Shown: one piece after another, positions 16,571 to 25,391 of the stretch
Position numbering within the stretch: position 1 is the stretch's first letter
Layout: each line of letters begins with the position of its first letter
From: an uncultured Bacteroides sp.
Lineage (GTDB): Bacteria; Bacteroidota; Bacteroidia; Bacteroidales; Bacteroidaceae
Assembly (NCBI GenBank): GCA_946628545.1
Contig: CAMOWU010000029.1
Span: 1 to 35,506, forward strand
Direction of reading: 5' to 3'
Length of the DNA stretch: 35,506 nt
The notes under the pieces: generated by a model
Told to the model about the DNA's origin: nothing
Seen by the model: only the letters and a program-made list of their open reading frames with translations
Databases searched by the model: none
Translations under genes and position numbers: made by a program

Positions 16571-19500
16571 ATGAGAAAATTATTAACTTTAGCTCTTGCG
16601 TTTGGTCTTGGAATATCAGCCAACGCACAGGACACTTCTGGTTGGAAAGAGGGTGACGATGTCACTACACTCCTCAACTGGAAGGCCACACTCAGTGCAG
16701 ACGAAGACATCAGCAATCCTGCATGGAAAGGATTCGACTATGCCTCTTCCGACACTCGCTGGGAGTTCAATGGCGTAGCAAGCTCTTCCTATGCTGGTGC
16801 CTGGGGTGTTTACAACATTGAACAGTGGAACGTGTATCAGGAGTTCACCATTCCTGCCGGTTTCTACACAGTGACCGTACAGGCTTGCTACCGTGAGGGT
16901 GACGCAGGCGTGTCGTTCCAGAACTGGTGCAATGGCACACCTACTCAGAACGCTTACCTCTATGTACAGGTAGGCGAGAAGCGCTACGAGAAGAAGATTA
17001 TGTCGCTTTGGGGCTCGAAGCAGCTTGACCAGCTTTTCGAAGCCAGTGACTGGCAGAACGACCAGCACCGCCAGAACGCCAAGGACGGCGTGTGGTACTG
17101 GGCTCCATCCTGCCACAACGGTTTCTTTGCTTACTATGAGAATGGCAACTACGGCCAGAACGATGTGTTCTTCGTGGTGCCAGAGGAGATGACCATCCGC
17201 GTGGGTATCGACAAGCCTACAGCTCAGGCCCAGGACCAGGTGTGGTGGGAAAACTGGAAAATGACCTATGATGGTGAGTACGACAAGGAACGTGCCGATG
17301 CTATCGTGGCATACACCAACTTCACCAACCTCAAGATCGAAGCAGAGAAGATCAAGGACAACATCATGGATTCTTACACATCTCTTGGTAGCCTCATGCA
17401 GGACGACCTGATGGAAATTGAGCCAGATGAAGACAACCTTGAAGAAATCAACGCTGCCATCCAGCAGGTCAACGACCTTGTTGCCAAGTACCAGGTGGCC
17501 AACGTGAAGGTTGGTTCTATGGAGTATGTGCTCACTACTTGCCAGGGACTGGTTCAGGTGACCGACTATCCAGCCAAGGCTGAACTCGAGGCTGCTATCA
17601 CTCAGGCACAGAACGCACTTCTCGCAGGTAGCGACGACTCTCATCCTATCTTTGAGTCTGTTGACGACTACTTGAAGGCTGCCAGCGACCTGGCCAACGC
17701 ACGCGTGAACTACGTGATGTCGAAGGGCAAGGGCGACGACGGTGCCTGGGACATGACTTATGCCATGTCTTGCCCATGGTTCGTCAACCAGGAATACACT
17801 CCGACTTTCCGCGACGGTGAGTACAAGTATCCACAAGAGATAGAGGAAGTTTGGAACTCCGGCCACAAGGACGATGAGTGGAACACAGAAGTAGGTACCA
17901 ACGCATACAAGGACGATGAGACTCAGTTCCTTCCCGCTATCTCTGATAAGGTGAAATACACCACCAGCCAGGAAGCTGAGAACCGCTGGATCTTCATCAA
18001 CAACTTCAACGGATGGATTGGTGGTATGAAGCCGGAAATCCAGTGGCTGAAGGGTTACACTGGTATCCACACTGGCTGGAGCGCTGGTCCTAACACAGGT
18101 GATCTGCTCGTTCAGCAAGTGGTGACCAACCTGCCTGATGGCTACTACACCGTAGAAGGACGCGCATTCCTCTGCGCCAACGATGGCAGCTGGGAGGATA
18201 CAGACCAGTACGTTTTCCTGAAGCAGGGTGACAAGATGGCAAGATCTGACCGCAACCCACGCTCTATCGGTTATTGGGACGGTTGGGGCCGCGACATGTG
18301 GAGCGTGCTTAACATTCCTTTCACTTACGTGACTGGTGGCACTGTCACTATCGGTTACCGCAGCAACAGCTGGATGGCCGTGACTGGTGTCGTGCTCAAG
18401 TACTACGGCGAGGAAATCGACTTCACAGGTGTGCTCTCCAAGCAGATTGACGAACTGAAGGCTGATGCCGAAGGCAGACTCTTCTGGAAGGGTGACGTGG
18501 CAGAATTCAACGCCATTATGGACAAGATTGCATTGCCAGTGACAGGTCTTGAGGCTTACACCGCTGCCACAGAGATCATTTCTGAGGCCAAGTCGTTCCT
18601 CAACACTGCCGCTCCAGCAGAGAGTGGTTATAATGTGCCCGACAAGTATCTTGCCCTTCAGGCCAACTATGGTGAGACTACACCTCAGTACGCTATCCTC
18701 ACTCCAGCCATTTCCTATGCATTCGCAGTGGGTGAAGGCGAGACCGACACTTACAGGATGATCGACGAGGTGGGCAAGGTATATAACGCTTACGAGTCTT
18801 ATCTCCGCACTTACGACAAGGCATTGTCTTTCAACACTGATAAGCTCAATGCACTGCTCGCTGAGCAGGCTGAGGCACTGAAGGCTGGCTATTCTGACAT
18901 TGAGACCCTCAACGCCTACGAGAAGGCTCTTGCCGCTCCTATCAACGAGGCTATCTTTGCAGAGCGTGGTGCTGACAAAGCTACAGAGGGCAACCCCGTC
19001 AACGTTTCCGACCTGCTCACCAACCCAGACTTCGCACAGGGTCCAACTACAGGATGGACTTGCGACGGTGCTACTCCTACAGTGAACACTTACGGACGTG
19101 AGAACGCCGAGATCTGGAATGCCTCTCCATTCGACCTTTACCAGGAAGTGAAGAACCTGCCGGAAGGTGTTTATGAACTGCGCGTAAGAGCTCTCTACCG
19201 CGACGCCGGTGATGTAGGCAACGCCACTTCTGGTCCATACTACAACTGGTTCTATGCTGCTCAGGAAGACATCAACGCTTGGGAGAACCACAACGCAGTG
19301 CTCTATATGAACAACGGCGAGATTGAGCGCAACAACTACATCAAGTCGGTTTGCGACGGCAAGTGGACTACTCCTTCCTTCTCTCAGTGGTGGAATATGA
19401 AGGACGCTAAAGAAGAGTACCAGAACCTTGGCTTCATGGTTGACTGGGACGGCACAGTGGCTATCTACGAGGACGGTCCGTTCATCGACGAGGACGTGAA

Positions 19501-19900
19501 GCTTGAGGGTCTGATCAACATCGATCTCGACAATCCTGCTTATCCATTCGATACCCGCGTTCAGGATGGCGACAATGTATATTACTATCCTTCTTCTATG
19601 GGTGGATTCATGTTCCGCATCAAGAGCGATCCTACCGCTTACTGCAACTCTGTTCAGATCTTCGTTCCACAGGGTGGCGACCTGAAGCTCGGTATCCGCA
19701 AGGACGCAGCCATCGGCAGCGACTGGGTGATCATGGATGACTTCGAACTCTACTACTTGGGCAAGAGCCTCACTACCGGCATCGAGAATGTTGCCAGCGA
19801 GAAGGTAGAGAAGGAAATCTACAACCTTGCAGGCCAGCGTCTGAATGCTCCTCAGAAGGGTATCAACATCATCAATGGCAAGAAGGTACTGATCAAGTAG
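16571..19900 (+). CDS. Giant secreted protein with three beta-sandwich modules
   Basis: This 1109-aa protein has signal peptide MRKLLTLALAFGLGISANAQ. It contains three jelly-roll-like modules: about residues 25-235 (TIPAGFYTVTVQACYREGDA), 385-620 (NLPDGYYTVEGRAFLC) and 810-1065 (NLPEGVYELRVRALYRDAGD, ending GSDWVIMDDFELYYLG). Alpha-helical spacers join them. The tail IYNLAGQRLNAPQKGINI, then KKVLIK closely resembles the tail of the divergent gene and suggests surface export by a T9SS-like route. A second ATG six bases upstream (16565) is possible; 16571 starts directly at the signal peptide. Codon choice is strongly biased: no TTA, CTA or TCA codon occurs from 16619 to the end, whereas the signal peptide uses three TTA codons. 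This points to high expression. The ligand is unknown. Confidence 0.85.
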   Translation: MRKLLTLALAFGLGISANAQDTSGWKEGDDVTTLLNWKATLSADEDISNPAWKGFDYASSDTRWEFNGVASSSYAGAWGVYNIEQWNVYQEFTIPAGFYTVTVQACYREGDAGVSFQNWCNGTPTQNAYLYVQVGEKRYEKKIMSLWGSKQLDQLFEASDWQNDQHRQNAKDGVWYWAPSCHNGFFAYYENGNYGQNDVFFVVPEEMTIRVGIDKPTAQAQDQVWWENWKMTYDGEYDKERADAIVAYTNFTNLKIEAEKIKDNIMDSYTSLGSLMQDDLMEIEPDEDNLEEINAAIQQVNDLVAKYQVANVKVGSMEYVLTTCQGLVQVTDYPAKAELEAAITQAQNALLAGSDDSHPIFESVDDYLKAASDLANARVNYVMSKGKGDDGAWDMTYAMSCPWFVNQEYTPTFRDGEYKYPQEIEEVWNSGHKDDEWNTEVGTNAYKDDETQFLPAISDKVKYTTSQEAENRWIFINNFNGWIGGMKPEIQWLKGYTGIHTGWSAGPNTGDLLVQQVVTNLPDGYYTVEGRAFLCANDGSWEDTDQYVFLKQGDKMARSDRNPRSIGYWDGWGRDMWSVLNIPFTYVTGGTVTIGYRSNSWMAVTGVVLKYYGEEIDFTGVLSKQIDELKADAEGRLFWKGDVAEFNAIMDKIALPVTGLEAYTAATEIISEAKSFLNTAAPAESGYNVPDKYLALQANYGETTPQYAILTPAISYAFAVGEGETDTYRMIDEVGKVYNAYESYLRTYDKALSFNTDKLNALLAEQAEALKAGYSDIETLNAYEKALAAPINEAIFAERGADKATEGNPVNVSDLLTNPDFAQGPTTGWTCDGATPTVNTYGRENAEIWNASPFDLYQEVKNLPEGVYELRVRALYRDAGDVGNATSGPYYNWFYAAQEDINAWENHNAVLYMNNGEIERNNYIKSVCDGKWTTPSFSQWWNMKDAKEEYQNLGFMVDWDGTVAIYEDGPFIDEDVKLEGLINIDLDNPAYPFDTRVQDGDNVYYYPSSMGGFMFRIKSDPTAYCNSVQIFVPQGGDLKLGIRKDAAIGSDWVIMDDFELYYLGKSLTTGIENVASEKVEKEIYNLAGQRLNAPQKGINIINGKKVLIK

Positions 19901-19939
19901 CACCCAAGAAACCTCTTTATAATCCTTAATTTTGAGAAG

Positions 19940-19970
19940 GGGACCATCCGTCAAGGTTGGTCCCTTTTTT
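19940..19970 (+). terminator. Rho-independent terminator of the giant secreted protein gene
   Basis: GGGACCATCC (19940-19949) pairs with GGTTGGTCCC (19955-19964) with one mismatch and a GTCAA loop, followed directly by six T residues. It lies 40 bp after the stop codon. Confidence 0.88.
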
Positions 19971-20014
19971 CGTCATCTTTTTCTTTGTATCGTCAATAAT
20001 TCGGTGAAAAATAT

Positions 20015-20043
20015 TTGTATGTGAAAAAAACTTGCTAACTTAG
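20015..20043 (+). promoter_or_regulatory. hppA promoter
   Basis: TAACTTAG (20036-20043) matches 7 of 8 bases of the -7 consensus; TTG (20015-20017) is 18 bp upstream. The start codon follows 39 bp later. Confidence 0.55.
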
Positions 20044-20082
20044 CACCAATAAACACAAGTCTAACTTTAAAATCACTAATCT

Positions 20083-22281
20083 ATGGATATTCCTGGCTAT
20101 TTCTGGCTAATTCCTTTAGCCTCGGTCATTGCCTTGGCAATGGCATACTATTTCTTCCGTTCCATGATGAAGGAAAGCGAGGGAACTCCCCGTATGGTTG
20201 AAATCGCTGAGTACATACGCAAGGGGGCTATGGCCTACCTCAAGCAGCAGTACAAGGTGGTCACCATCGTCTTCATCATCCTGGCCCTTTTCTTCGCTTT
20301 CCTCGCCTACGGAGTGGGCGTTCAGAATCCCTGGGTGCCTTTTGCCTTCCTCACAGGCGGACTCTTTTCCGGCCTGTCGGGATTCTTTGGCATGAAGACA
20401 GCCACATACGCTTCGGCTCGAACAGCCAACGCCGCCCGCACAAGCCTCGACAAGGGATTGAAGATCGCCTTCCGCAGTGGTGCCGTCATGGGTCTGACGG
20501 TTGTCGGTCTGGGACTACTTGATGTGGCATTGTGGTTTCTCATCCTGCGTTCGGTAGGCCACTACGACCTCATCGCCATCACCACCACCATGCTGACTTT
20601 CGGTATGGGTGCATCCACTCAGGCACTCTTCGCTCGTGTGGGAGGTGGTATCTACACCAAGGCTGCCGATGTGGGAGCCGACCTCGTGGGCAAGTATGAA
20701 GCCAACATCCCCGAGGACGACCCGCGCAATCCCGCCACCATTGCCGACAACGTGGGCGACAATGTGGGCGATGTGGCAGGTATGGGAGCCGACCTCTATG
20801 AGAGCTACTGCGGAAGCATCCTCTCCACCGCTGCGCTCGGTGCCACCGCTTTCGCCACTTCCTCCATCGAGGGTATGCAGCTCAAGGCGGTGCTGGCTCC
20901 GATGATCATCGCCTCAGTGGGCATCTTCCTCTCGCTCATCGGTATATATATGGTAAGGACGAAAGAAGGAGCCACCATGAAGGACCTTCTGCATTCGTTG
21001 GGTCTTGGCACGAATGTGAGTGCCGCCCTCATTGCTGTCGCCACCTTCTTTATACTTTATCTCTTGAAGATCGGCAACTGGCTCGGCATCTCCTTCTCCG
21101 TACTCACGGGATTGGCTGCCGGAGTCATCATCGGACAAGCCACCGAGTACTACACGAGCCAGTCGTACAAACCCACACAGAAAATCTCTGAATCCAGCCA
21201 GACCGGACCAGCTACAGTCATCATCAAAGGCATCGGCACGGGTATGATCTCCACCTGTGTGCCTGTGTTCACTATTGCCGTAGCCATCGTCTTGAGTTAT
21301 CTCTGCGCCAATGGTTTCCACCTTGATATGAACGCCCAGAACATGTCCACCGGCCTTTATGGCATCGGTATTGCCGCAGTAGGCATGCTCTCCACACTGG
21401 GCATCACGCTGGCCACCGACGCCTATGGTCCCATCGCCGACAATGCCGGTGGCAATGCGGAGATGTGCGAATTGGGCGAGGAAGTCAGAAAACGCACCGA
21501 CCAACTCGATGCGCTGGGCAACACCACTGCTGCCACTGGCAAGGGATTCGCCATCGGCAGCGCGGCGCTCACAGCCCTCGCTTTGCTGGCTTCCTATATC
21601 GAGGAGATCAAGATTGGCATGGTCAGGATTGGTCAGAACACGATGGAACTCGCTACAGGAGATGTCGTGGAGACTGCCAAGGCATCCATCCTCGACTTCA
21701 TGGACTATTTCCAGATCAACCTCATGAATCCCATCGTGCTGGTAGGCATCTTCATCGGGTCGATGACGGCATTCCTCTTCTGCGGACTCACCATGGGAGC
21801 CGTAGGTAGGGCGGCACAGAGCATGGTGGAGGAAGTCAGGAGGCAGTTTCGTGAGATCAAGGGCATTCTGCAAGGTACAGGCACTCCCGACTACAGCCGG
21901 TGTGTGGAAATCTCAACCCGCAGTGCCCAGAGAGAGATGATTATCCCGTCTGTCCTTGCCATCCTCATCCCTGTGGCGGTAGGTATCCTCTTCGGTGTGG
22001 CAGGAGTCATGGGTTTGCTTTGTGGCGGCCTGAGCACTGGTTTCGTGCTCGCCATCTTCATGGCCAACTCTGGAGGCGCATGGGACAATGCAAAGAAGAT
22101 GGTGGAGGAAGGTCATTTCGGTGGCAAGGGCTCCGACTGCCATAAGGCCACCATCGTGGGCGACACCGTGGGCGACCCCTTCAAAGACACCTCTGGCCCA
22201 AGTCTCAACATCCTCATCAAACTCATGTCGATGGTCAGCATCGTCATGGCAGGACTGACCGTGGCTTGGCACGTGTTCTAA
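20083..22281 (+). CDS. hppA: K+-dependent membrane-bound ion-pumping pyrophosphatase
   Basis: This 732-aa protein spans the membrane about 16 times and couples pyrophosphate hydrolysis to Na+ and/or H+ export. The catalytic motif is complete: [20 protein letters not shown], then the doubled [20 protein letters not shown] second acidic signature near the end reads [17 protein letters not shown]. The K+-dependence site reads [10 protein letters not shown], with Ala483 and Gly486 where K+-independent enzymes have Lys and Thr, so it belongs to the K+-dependent class. Bacteroidetes members of that class are known as Na+ pumps, some moving both Na+ and H+; which ion moves here is inferred. It is a single-gene unit between a terminator and an inverted-repeat element. 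Confidence 0.97.
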   Translation: MDIPGYFWLIPLASVIALAMAYYFFRSMMKESEGTPRMVEIAEYIRKGAMAYLKQQYKVVTIVFIILALFFAFLAYGVGVQNPWVPFAFLTGGLFSGLSGFFGMKTATYASARTANAARTSLDKGLKIAFRSGAVMGLTVVGLGLLDVALWFLILRSVGHYDLIAITTTMLTFGMGASTQALFARVGGGIYTKAADVGADLVGKYEANIPEDDPRNPATIADNVGDNVGDVAGMGADLYESYCGSILSTAALGATAFATSSIEGMQLKAVLAPMIIASVGIFLSLIGIYMVRTKEGATMKDLLHSLGLGTNVSAALIAVATFFILYLLKIGNWLGISFSVLTGLAAGVIIGQATEYYTSQSYKPTQKISESSQTGPATVIIKGIGTGMISTCVPVFTIAVAIVLSYLCANGFHLDMNAQNMSTGLYGIGIAAVGMLSTLGITLATDAYGPIADNAGGNAEMCELGEEVRKRTDQLDALGNTTAATGKGFAIGSAALTALALLASYIEEIKIGMVRIGQNTMELATGDVVETAKASILDFMDYFQINLMNPIVLVGIFIGSMTAFLFCGLTMGAVGRAAQSMVEEVRRQFREIKGILQGTGTPDYSRCVEISTRSAQREMIIPSVLAILIPVAVGILFGVAGVMGLLCGGLSTGFVLAIFMANSGGAWDNAKKMVEEGHFGGKGSDCHKATIVGDTVGDPFKDTSGPSLNILIKLMSMVSIVMAGLTVAWHVF

Positions 22282-22291
22282 CTCAAAAGGC

Positions 22292-22463
22292 GTAGCTATT
22301 CAGCCAAACTCTTTTGGGGTCGCTTCGCTCAAAATTATAGGAAAATAATTCAGGAAAATTTGAAGCATAATCTCCTTATCTCCTATTTTCTATAATTTTG
22401 AACCAAATTTCTCGTTAATTTTGAGCGAAGCGACCATCAACGACTGAATGACTGAATAGTTAC
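22292..22463. repeat. 172-bp inverted-repeat element after hppA
   Basis: A perfect 20-bp inverted pair (GGTCGCTTCGCTCAAAATTA at 22318-22337 and its complement at 22416-22435) is framed by an outer pair, 22292-22303 with 22452-22463 (11 of 12 bases). A competing inner pair (about 22329-22347 with 22384-22401) offers an alternative fold. An 8-bp direct repeat GACTGAAT occurs twice at 22442-22457. There is no internal gene. It could be a MITE-like remnant or a long terminator for hppA. Confidence 0.85.
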
Positions 22464-22523
22464 CAACAGGTTGCTGAATCATAAATAAAATTAAAATATT
22501 ATTATTGAATAAATATTTTTGTC

Positions 22524-22531
22524 TATCTTTG
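22524..22531 (+). promoter_or_regulatory. Promoter of the zeta-like kinase, near-leaderless
   Basis: TATCTTTG is a full -7 match ending 8 bp before the ATG at 22540. TTG at 22505-22507 is a possible -33 element, 16 bp upstream and so slightly close. Confidence 0.6.
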
Positions 22532-22539
22532 CACGTGTC

Positions 22540-23151
22540 ATGAAGGGTAAGAACCTATATATCATCAGCGGACCTAATGGGGCAGGCAAAACCACTGCAT
22601 CGATGACCCTGCTCACGGAGGTATTCAAATGCAAGGAATATGTCAACGCTGATGCCATCGCTATGGGGCTATCACCTTTCAACCCTGAGTCCATGGCCTT
22701 ACTGGCGGGCAGGTTGATGCTGGCGAGAATTGACGAACTGCTCGAAAAGAACGAAGACTTCGCAGTCGAGACCACCTTGGCCACCAAGTCCTACCGTCAG
22801 CTCATTGTCAGGGCGAGGAGTCAGGGCTATAGGGTATGGCTCGTGTTCTTCTGGCTGCAGTCGCCTGAAGTAGCCATCCAAAGGGTTGCGCTCAGGGTCA
22901 GCGAAGGAGGGCACAACATACAGGAGGAGGTGATCCGACGCCGCTACAAGGCCGGACTCCGAAACCTTTTCTCTATCTACATGCCACTGGTGGACTATTG
23001 GATGCTTGTCGATAACACCATCACCCCAAGGACCATTGTGGCTGAAGGCGGGGCCGACTTCAGGCCTGTGATAAGAAATGTTGAACGTTATAAATTGATT
23101 CAAGATTATGGCAATGCTAATGTCGAAAAAGGAATGGAAAAACATGAGTGA
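22540..23151 (+). CDS. Zeta-toxin-family P-loop kinase
   Basis: This 203-aa protein has the Walker A motif SGPNGAGKTT at residues 10-19. The zeta/UDP-N-acetylglucosamine-kinase-like pattern follows: NADAI (about 37-41), FAVETTLA (about 73-80), and a basic RRRYKAGLRNLFSIY stretch (about 135-149). Zeta toxins phosphorylate UDP-sugar cell-wall precursors. Many chromosomal homologues have no shown toxicity, so the substrate here is unknown. The start at 22540 is chosen because the longer reading begins with a TTG that precedes the promoter box. Its last bases overlap the start of a small gene. No epsilon antitoxin lies upstream. Confidence 0.88.
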   Translation: MKGKNLYIISGPNGAGKTTASMTLLTEVFKCKEYVNADAIAMGLSPFNPESMALLAGRLMLARIDELLEKNEDFAVETTLATKSYRQLIVRARSQGYRVWLVFFWLQSPEVAIQRVALRVSEGGHNIQEEVIRRRYKAGLRNLFSIYMPLVDYWMLVDNTITPRTIVAEGGADFRPVIRNVERYKLIQDYGNANVEKGMEKHE

Positions 23152-23290
23152 CACCCTCACTGAAGGTTTGGAACTCGCCGAGTACCGCATGGTACGTGCC
23201 AAGGCAGAGCGCAACATGCAGACCATGCAAGGGACTGACAAAGTGCCAGCGGCAGAACTCTTACACCAACTTTATCACGAAGACATCTGA
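23144..23290 (+). CDS. Small protein overlapping the zeta-like kinase, possible partner or antitoxin
   Basis: This gene of 48 codons starts with ATGAGTGA, which contains the stop codon of the kinase gene, an 8-bp overlap typical of translational coupling. The protein (MSDTLTEGLELAEYRMVRAK, then VPAAELLHQLYHEDI) is charged and helical with no membrane segment or signal peptide. An in-frame ATG at 23120 would add eight residues. I do not recognise a named family. Its size and overlap suggest it works with the kinase, perhaps as antitoxin or regulator. That is inferred from position. Confidence 0.7.
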   Translation: MSDTLTEGLELAEYRMVRAKAERNMQTMQGTDKVPAAELLHQLYHEDI

Positions 23291-23349
23291 ACCACAACAA
23301 CTTGAGACTTTTTGAAATCATTGTTTAACTTATAATCCACGAAGACAAT

Positions 23350-23910
23350 ATGGTAATGATCATTGGTATTATCATTGTAGTGCTGATTGCTTTCTACCTC
23401 ATTGGCATCTACAACCGATTGATTTCACTCAAAAACAACCGTGAGAATGCGTTCGCCAACATCGACGTACAGCTCAAGCAACGCTACGACCTCATCCCTC
23501 AGCTCGTCGAGACAGTCAAGGGATATGCAAAGCATGAGAAAGAAACACTCGAGAACGTCATCAGGCTGCGCAATGCAGCTATGAACGCCACAGGCATCGA
23601 AGGTAAGATCCAGGCAGAGAACGCACTCTCCAGCGCCCTCAGCGGACTGAAGATCACCCTTGAGGCTTATCCCGAGCTCAAGGCCAATCAGAACTTCCTC
23701 CAGCTCCAGAACGAAATTGGAGACATCGAGAACAAACTGGCTTCCGTAAGACGGTTCTTCAACTCCGCTACCAAGGAGTACAATGTAGCCGTTCAGCAGT
23801 TCCCTGCCAACCTCATCGCCGGAATGTTCGGATTCCACAAGGAAAGCATGTTTGAAGTGCCTGAGGCCGACCGCCAGCAGTACGAGAAGGCTCCGGACAT
23901 CAAGTTCTAA
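23350..23910 (+). CDS. lemA: LemA family membrane protein
   Basis: This 186-aa protein has one N-terminal membrane helix (MVMIIGIIIVVLIAFYLIG). The LemA signature follows: LKNNRENAFANIDVQLKQRY, DLIPQLVETVKGYAKHEKET, then AENALSSALSGLKI and the C-terminal RRFFNSATKEYN with FPANLIAGMFGF. The fold is a long helical bundle facing the periplasm or outside. The biochemical role is unknown, but lemA is very often paired with an M48 protease gene, as here. The two genes are 227 bp apart, separated by three palindromic repeats. Translation could start at the ATG at 23350 or the one at 23356. Confidence 0.95.
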   Translation: MVMIIGIIIVVLIAFYLIGIYNRLISLKNNRENAFANIDVQLKQRYDLIPQLVETVKGYAKHEKETLENVIRLRNAAMNATGIEGKIQAENALSSALSGLKITLEAYPELKANQNFLQLQNEIGDIENKLASVRRFFNSATKEYNVAVQQFPANLIAGMFGFHKESMFEVPEADRQQYEKAPDIKF

Positions 23911-23925
23911 AGTCTCTTGGTATAT

Positions 23926-24083
23926 AACTCCCCTCCCATCTCAGGGGAGGGGCAGGGGTGGGGTCCTCAAGCCCACATATTAAAAAACTCCCCTCCCATC
24001 TTAGGGGAGGGGCAGGGGTGGGGCTCTCAAGCCCACATATTTAAAAACTCCCCTCCCATCTCAGGGGAGGGGCAGGGGTGGGG
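23926..24083. repeat. Three tandem 60-bp palindromic repeats between lemA and the M48 gene
   Basis: Units start at 23926, 23986 and 24046; the third is cut after 38 bp. Each contains the hairpin CTCCCCT...AGGGGAG (8-base loop) and a GGGCAGGGGTGGGG tail. Units 1 and 2 differ at only a few bases. They lie inside the likely lemA-M48 transcript and would fold in the RNA. The unit length is a multiple of three, so a spurious open frame crosses them. Confidence 0.92.
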
Positions 24084-24137
24084 TAATACCCTGGCCAAAC
24101 TTCATTGCCATTCCAACATACCATACAAAGACTTTAT

Positions 24138-25148
24138 ATGAAGTACGTCGGTATTCACACACAACAGGTAAAGAACAATATCAACAGCATCTTGCTGCTG
24201 ATATTGTTCCCAGTCATTCTGTTGGCGATGGTATGGCTTTTCCTCACTTTGGTCAACTACGGATGCAATCCGTACTACGATGATTATGGCAACCCCCATT
24301 ACGATGTCTATTGGCAAGATGTGATTGATCAGTTCTTGCTTGCACTTCCATGGGTGGTCGGCATCGTGTTGGTCTGGTTCCTCATTGCCTACTTCAGCAA
24401 TACAGCCATGATCAGGCGTGCTACAGGCGCTAAGCCCTTGACCCGAAAGGAGAATATGAGGGTTTACAACATCGTGGAGAACCTCACTATGGCTTGCGGA
24501 ATGCCCATGCCTCAGATCAATATCATCGACGACCCCCAACTCAATGCCTTTGCCAGTGGTATAGACGAGAAAACCTACACCGTCACTCTCACCACAGGTA
24601 TCATCGACTTGCTTGATGATGAGGAACTGAAAGGGGTGGTCGGACATGAGTTGACCCACATCCGCAACAAAGACACCCGACTGCTCATCATCAGCATCAT
24701 CTTCGTCGGTATCATGTCCACCATCATGACCGTAGCCACAAGGGTGATGATGAATATGGTGAGATTCGGCGGCCTCAACTCCCGCCGCAGCTCAAGAGAT
24801 TCCAAGGGTGGAGGAGCCGCCATCATCTTCGTCATCCTCATTGCCATCATTTGTGCTGCTATAGGATATCTGTTCACCCTGCTCACCCGATTCGCCATAT
24901 CCAGAAAGCGTGAGTTCCTTGCCGATGCCGGTGGGGCGGAACTGTGTGGTAATCCTCTGGCACTTGCCAGTGCTTTGCGGAAAATTTCGGGCGACCCTGC
25001 ACTGGGTAAAATCAACAGGGAGGATATCGCGCAACTTTTCATCATCAATCCAAAGATGGCAGCACACGGATTCTCCAAATTCATGTCAGGGCTCTTCAGC
25101 ACCCATCCCAGCACAGAAGAGAGAATACGCATCCTCGAGCAGTTCTGA
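24138..25148 (+). CDS. M48 family membrane zinc metalloprotease (HtpX-like)
   Basis: This 336-aa protein has two N-terminal membrane helices (about residues 20-45 and 70-95) and a central hydrophobic pair (about 190-255). The zinc site HELTH (His170, Glu171, His174) is visible, with Glu259 in KREFLADAGGAEL as third ligand. The end, STHPSTEERIRILEQF, is the usual M48 C-terminal signature. HtpX-type proteases cut misfolded membrane proteins, with the active site in the cytoplasm. The start at 24138 (MKYVGIHTQQ) is preferred over an ATG 33 bp upstream that adds unrelated residues. It is the second gene of a probable lemA unit. Confidence 0.93.
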   Translation: MKYVGIHTQQVKNNINSILLLILFPVILLAMVWLFLTLVNYGCNPYYDDYGNPHYDVYWQDVIDQFLLALPWVVGIVLVWFLIAYFSNTAMIRRATGAKPLTRKENMRVYNIVENLTMACGMPMPQINIIDDPQLNAFASGIDEKTYTVTLTTGIIDLLDDEELKGVVGHELTHIRNKDTRLLIISIIFVGIMSTIMTVATRVMMNMVRFGGLNSRRSSRDSKGGGAAIIFVILIAIICAAIGYLFTLLTRFAISRKREFLADAGGAELCGNPLALASALRKISGDPALGKINREDIAQLFIINPKMAAHGFSKFMSGLFSTHPSTEERIRILEQF

Positions 25149-25285
25149 CGCCTCGATGCAGGTGAAGTGGAAACAACTTCAACTATCAAATGCCAAACGA
25201 TGGAAACTGATGCCATGTAGCACGGTTTTTCATCGTTTTTTTGAAAAAACACACCTCGTTTTTTCCTTATATCATTTGCAATCGC

Positions 25286-25293
25286 TATATTTG
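25286..25293 (+). promoter_or_regulatory. Promoter of the nucleotidyltransferase gene
   Basis: TATATTTG is a full -7 match, leaving a leader of about 90 nt. No convincing -33 TTG is seen at the normal spacing. Confidence 0.6.
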
Positions 25294-25305
25294 CATTGAA
25301 GATAG

Positions 25306-25341
25306 CACCACCTCGATTGCCCAATCGGTTGATAGGTGGTG
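25306..25341 (+). promoter_or_regulatory. Hairpin in the leader of the nucleotidyltransferase mRNA
   Basis: CACCACCT (25306-25313) pairs with AGGTGGTG (25334-25341) and encloses a second inverted pair, CGATTG/CAATCG (25314-25319 with 25322-25327). It starts a few bases after the likely transcription start. It could stabilise the mRNA or bind a regulator; no riboswitch class is recognised. Confidence 0.55.
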
Positions 25342-25391
25342 GCAAACTATGTATTTCAATTGTTCCACAATAAAAACTTTAGTATTTCAAG

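Noticed and set aside
16616..19954. A 1112-codon open frame antisense to the giant secreted protein
   Set aside because: It is in exact codon register with the sense gene and exists because the sense gene lacks TTA, CTA and TCA codons. The product has no domain or signal peptide, whereas the sense product has both.
23917..24141. A 74-codon frame with a 20-residue period (NSPPISGEGQGWG)
   Set aside because: It is read through three 60-bp DNA palindromic repeats. The repeat length is a multiple of three, which keeps the frame open.
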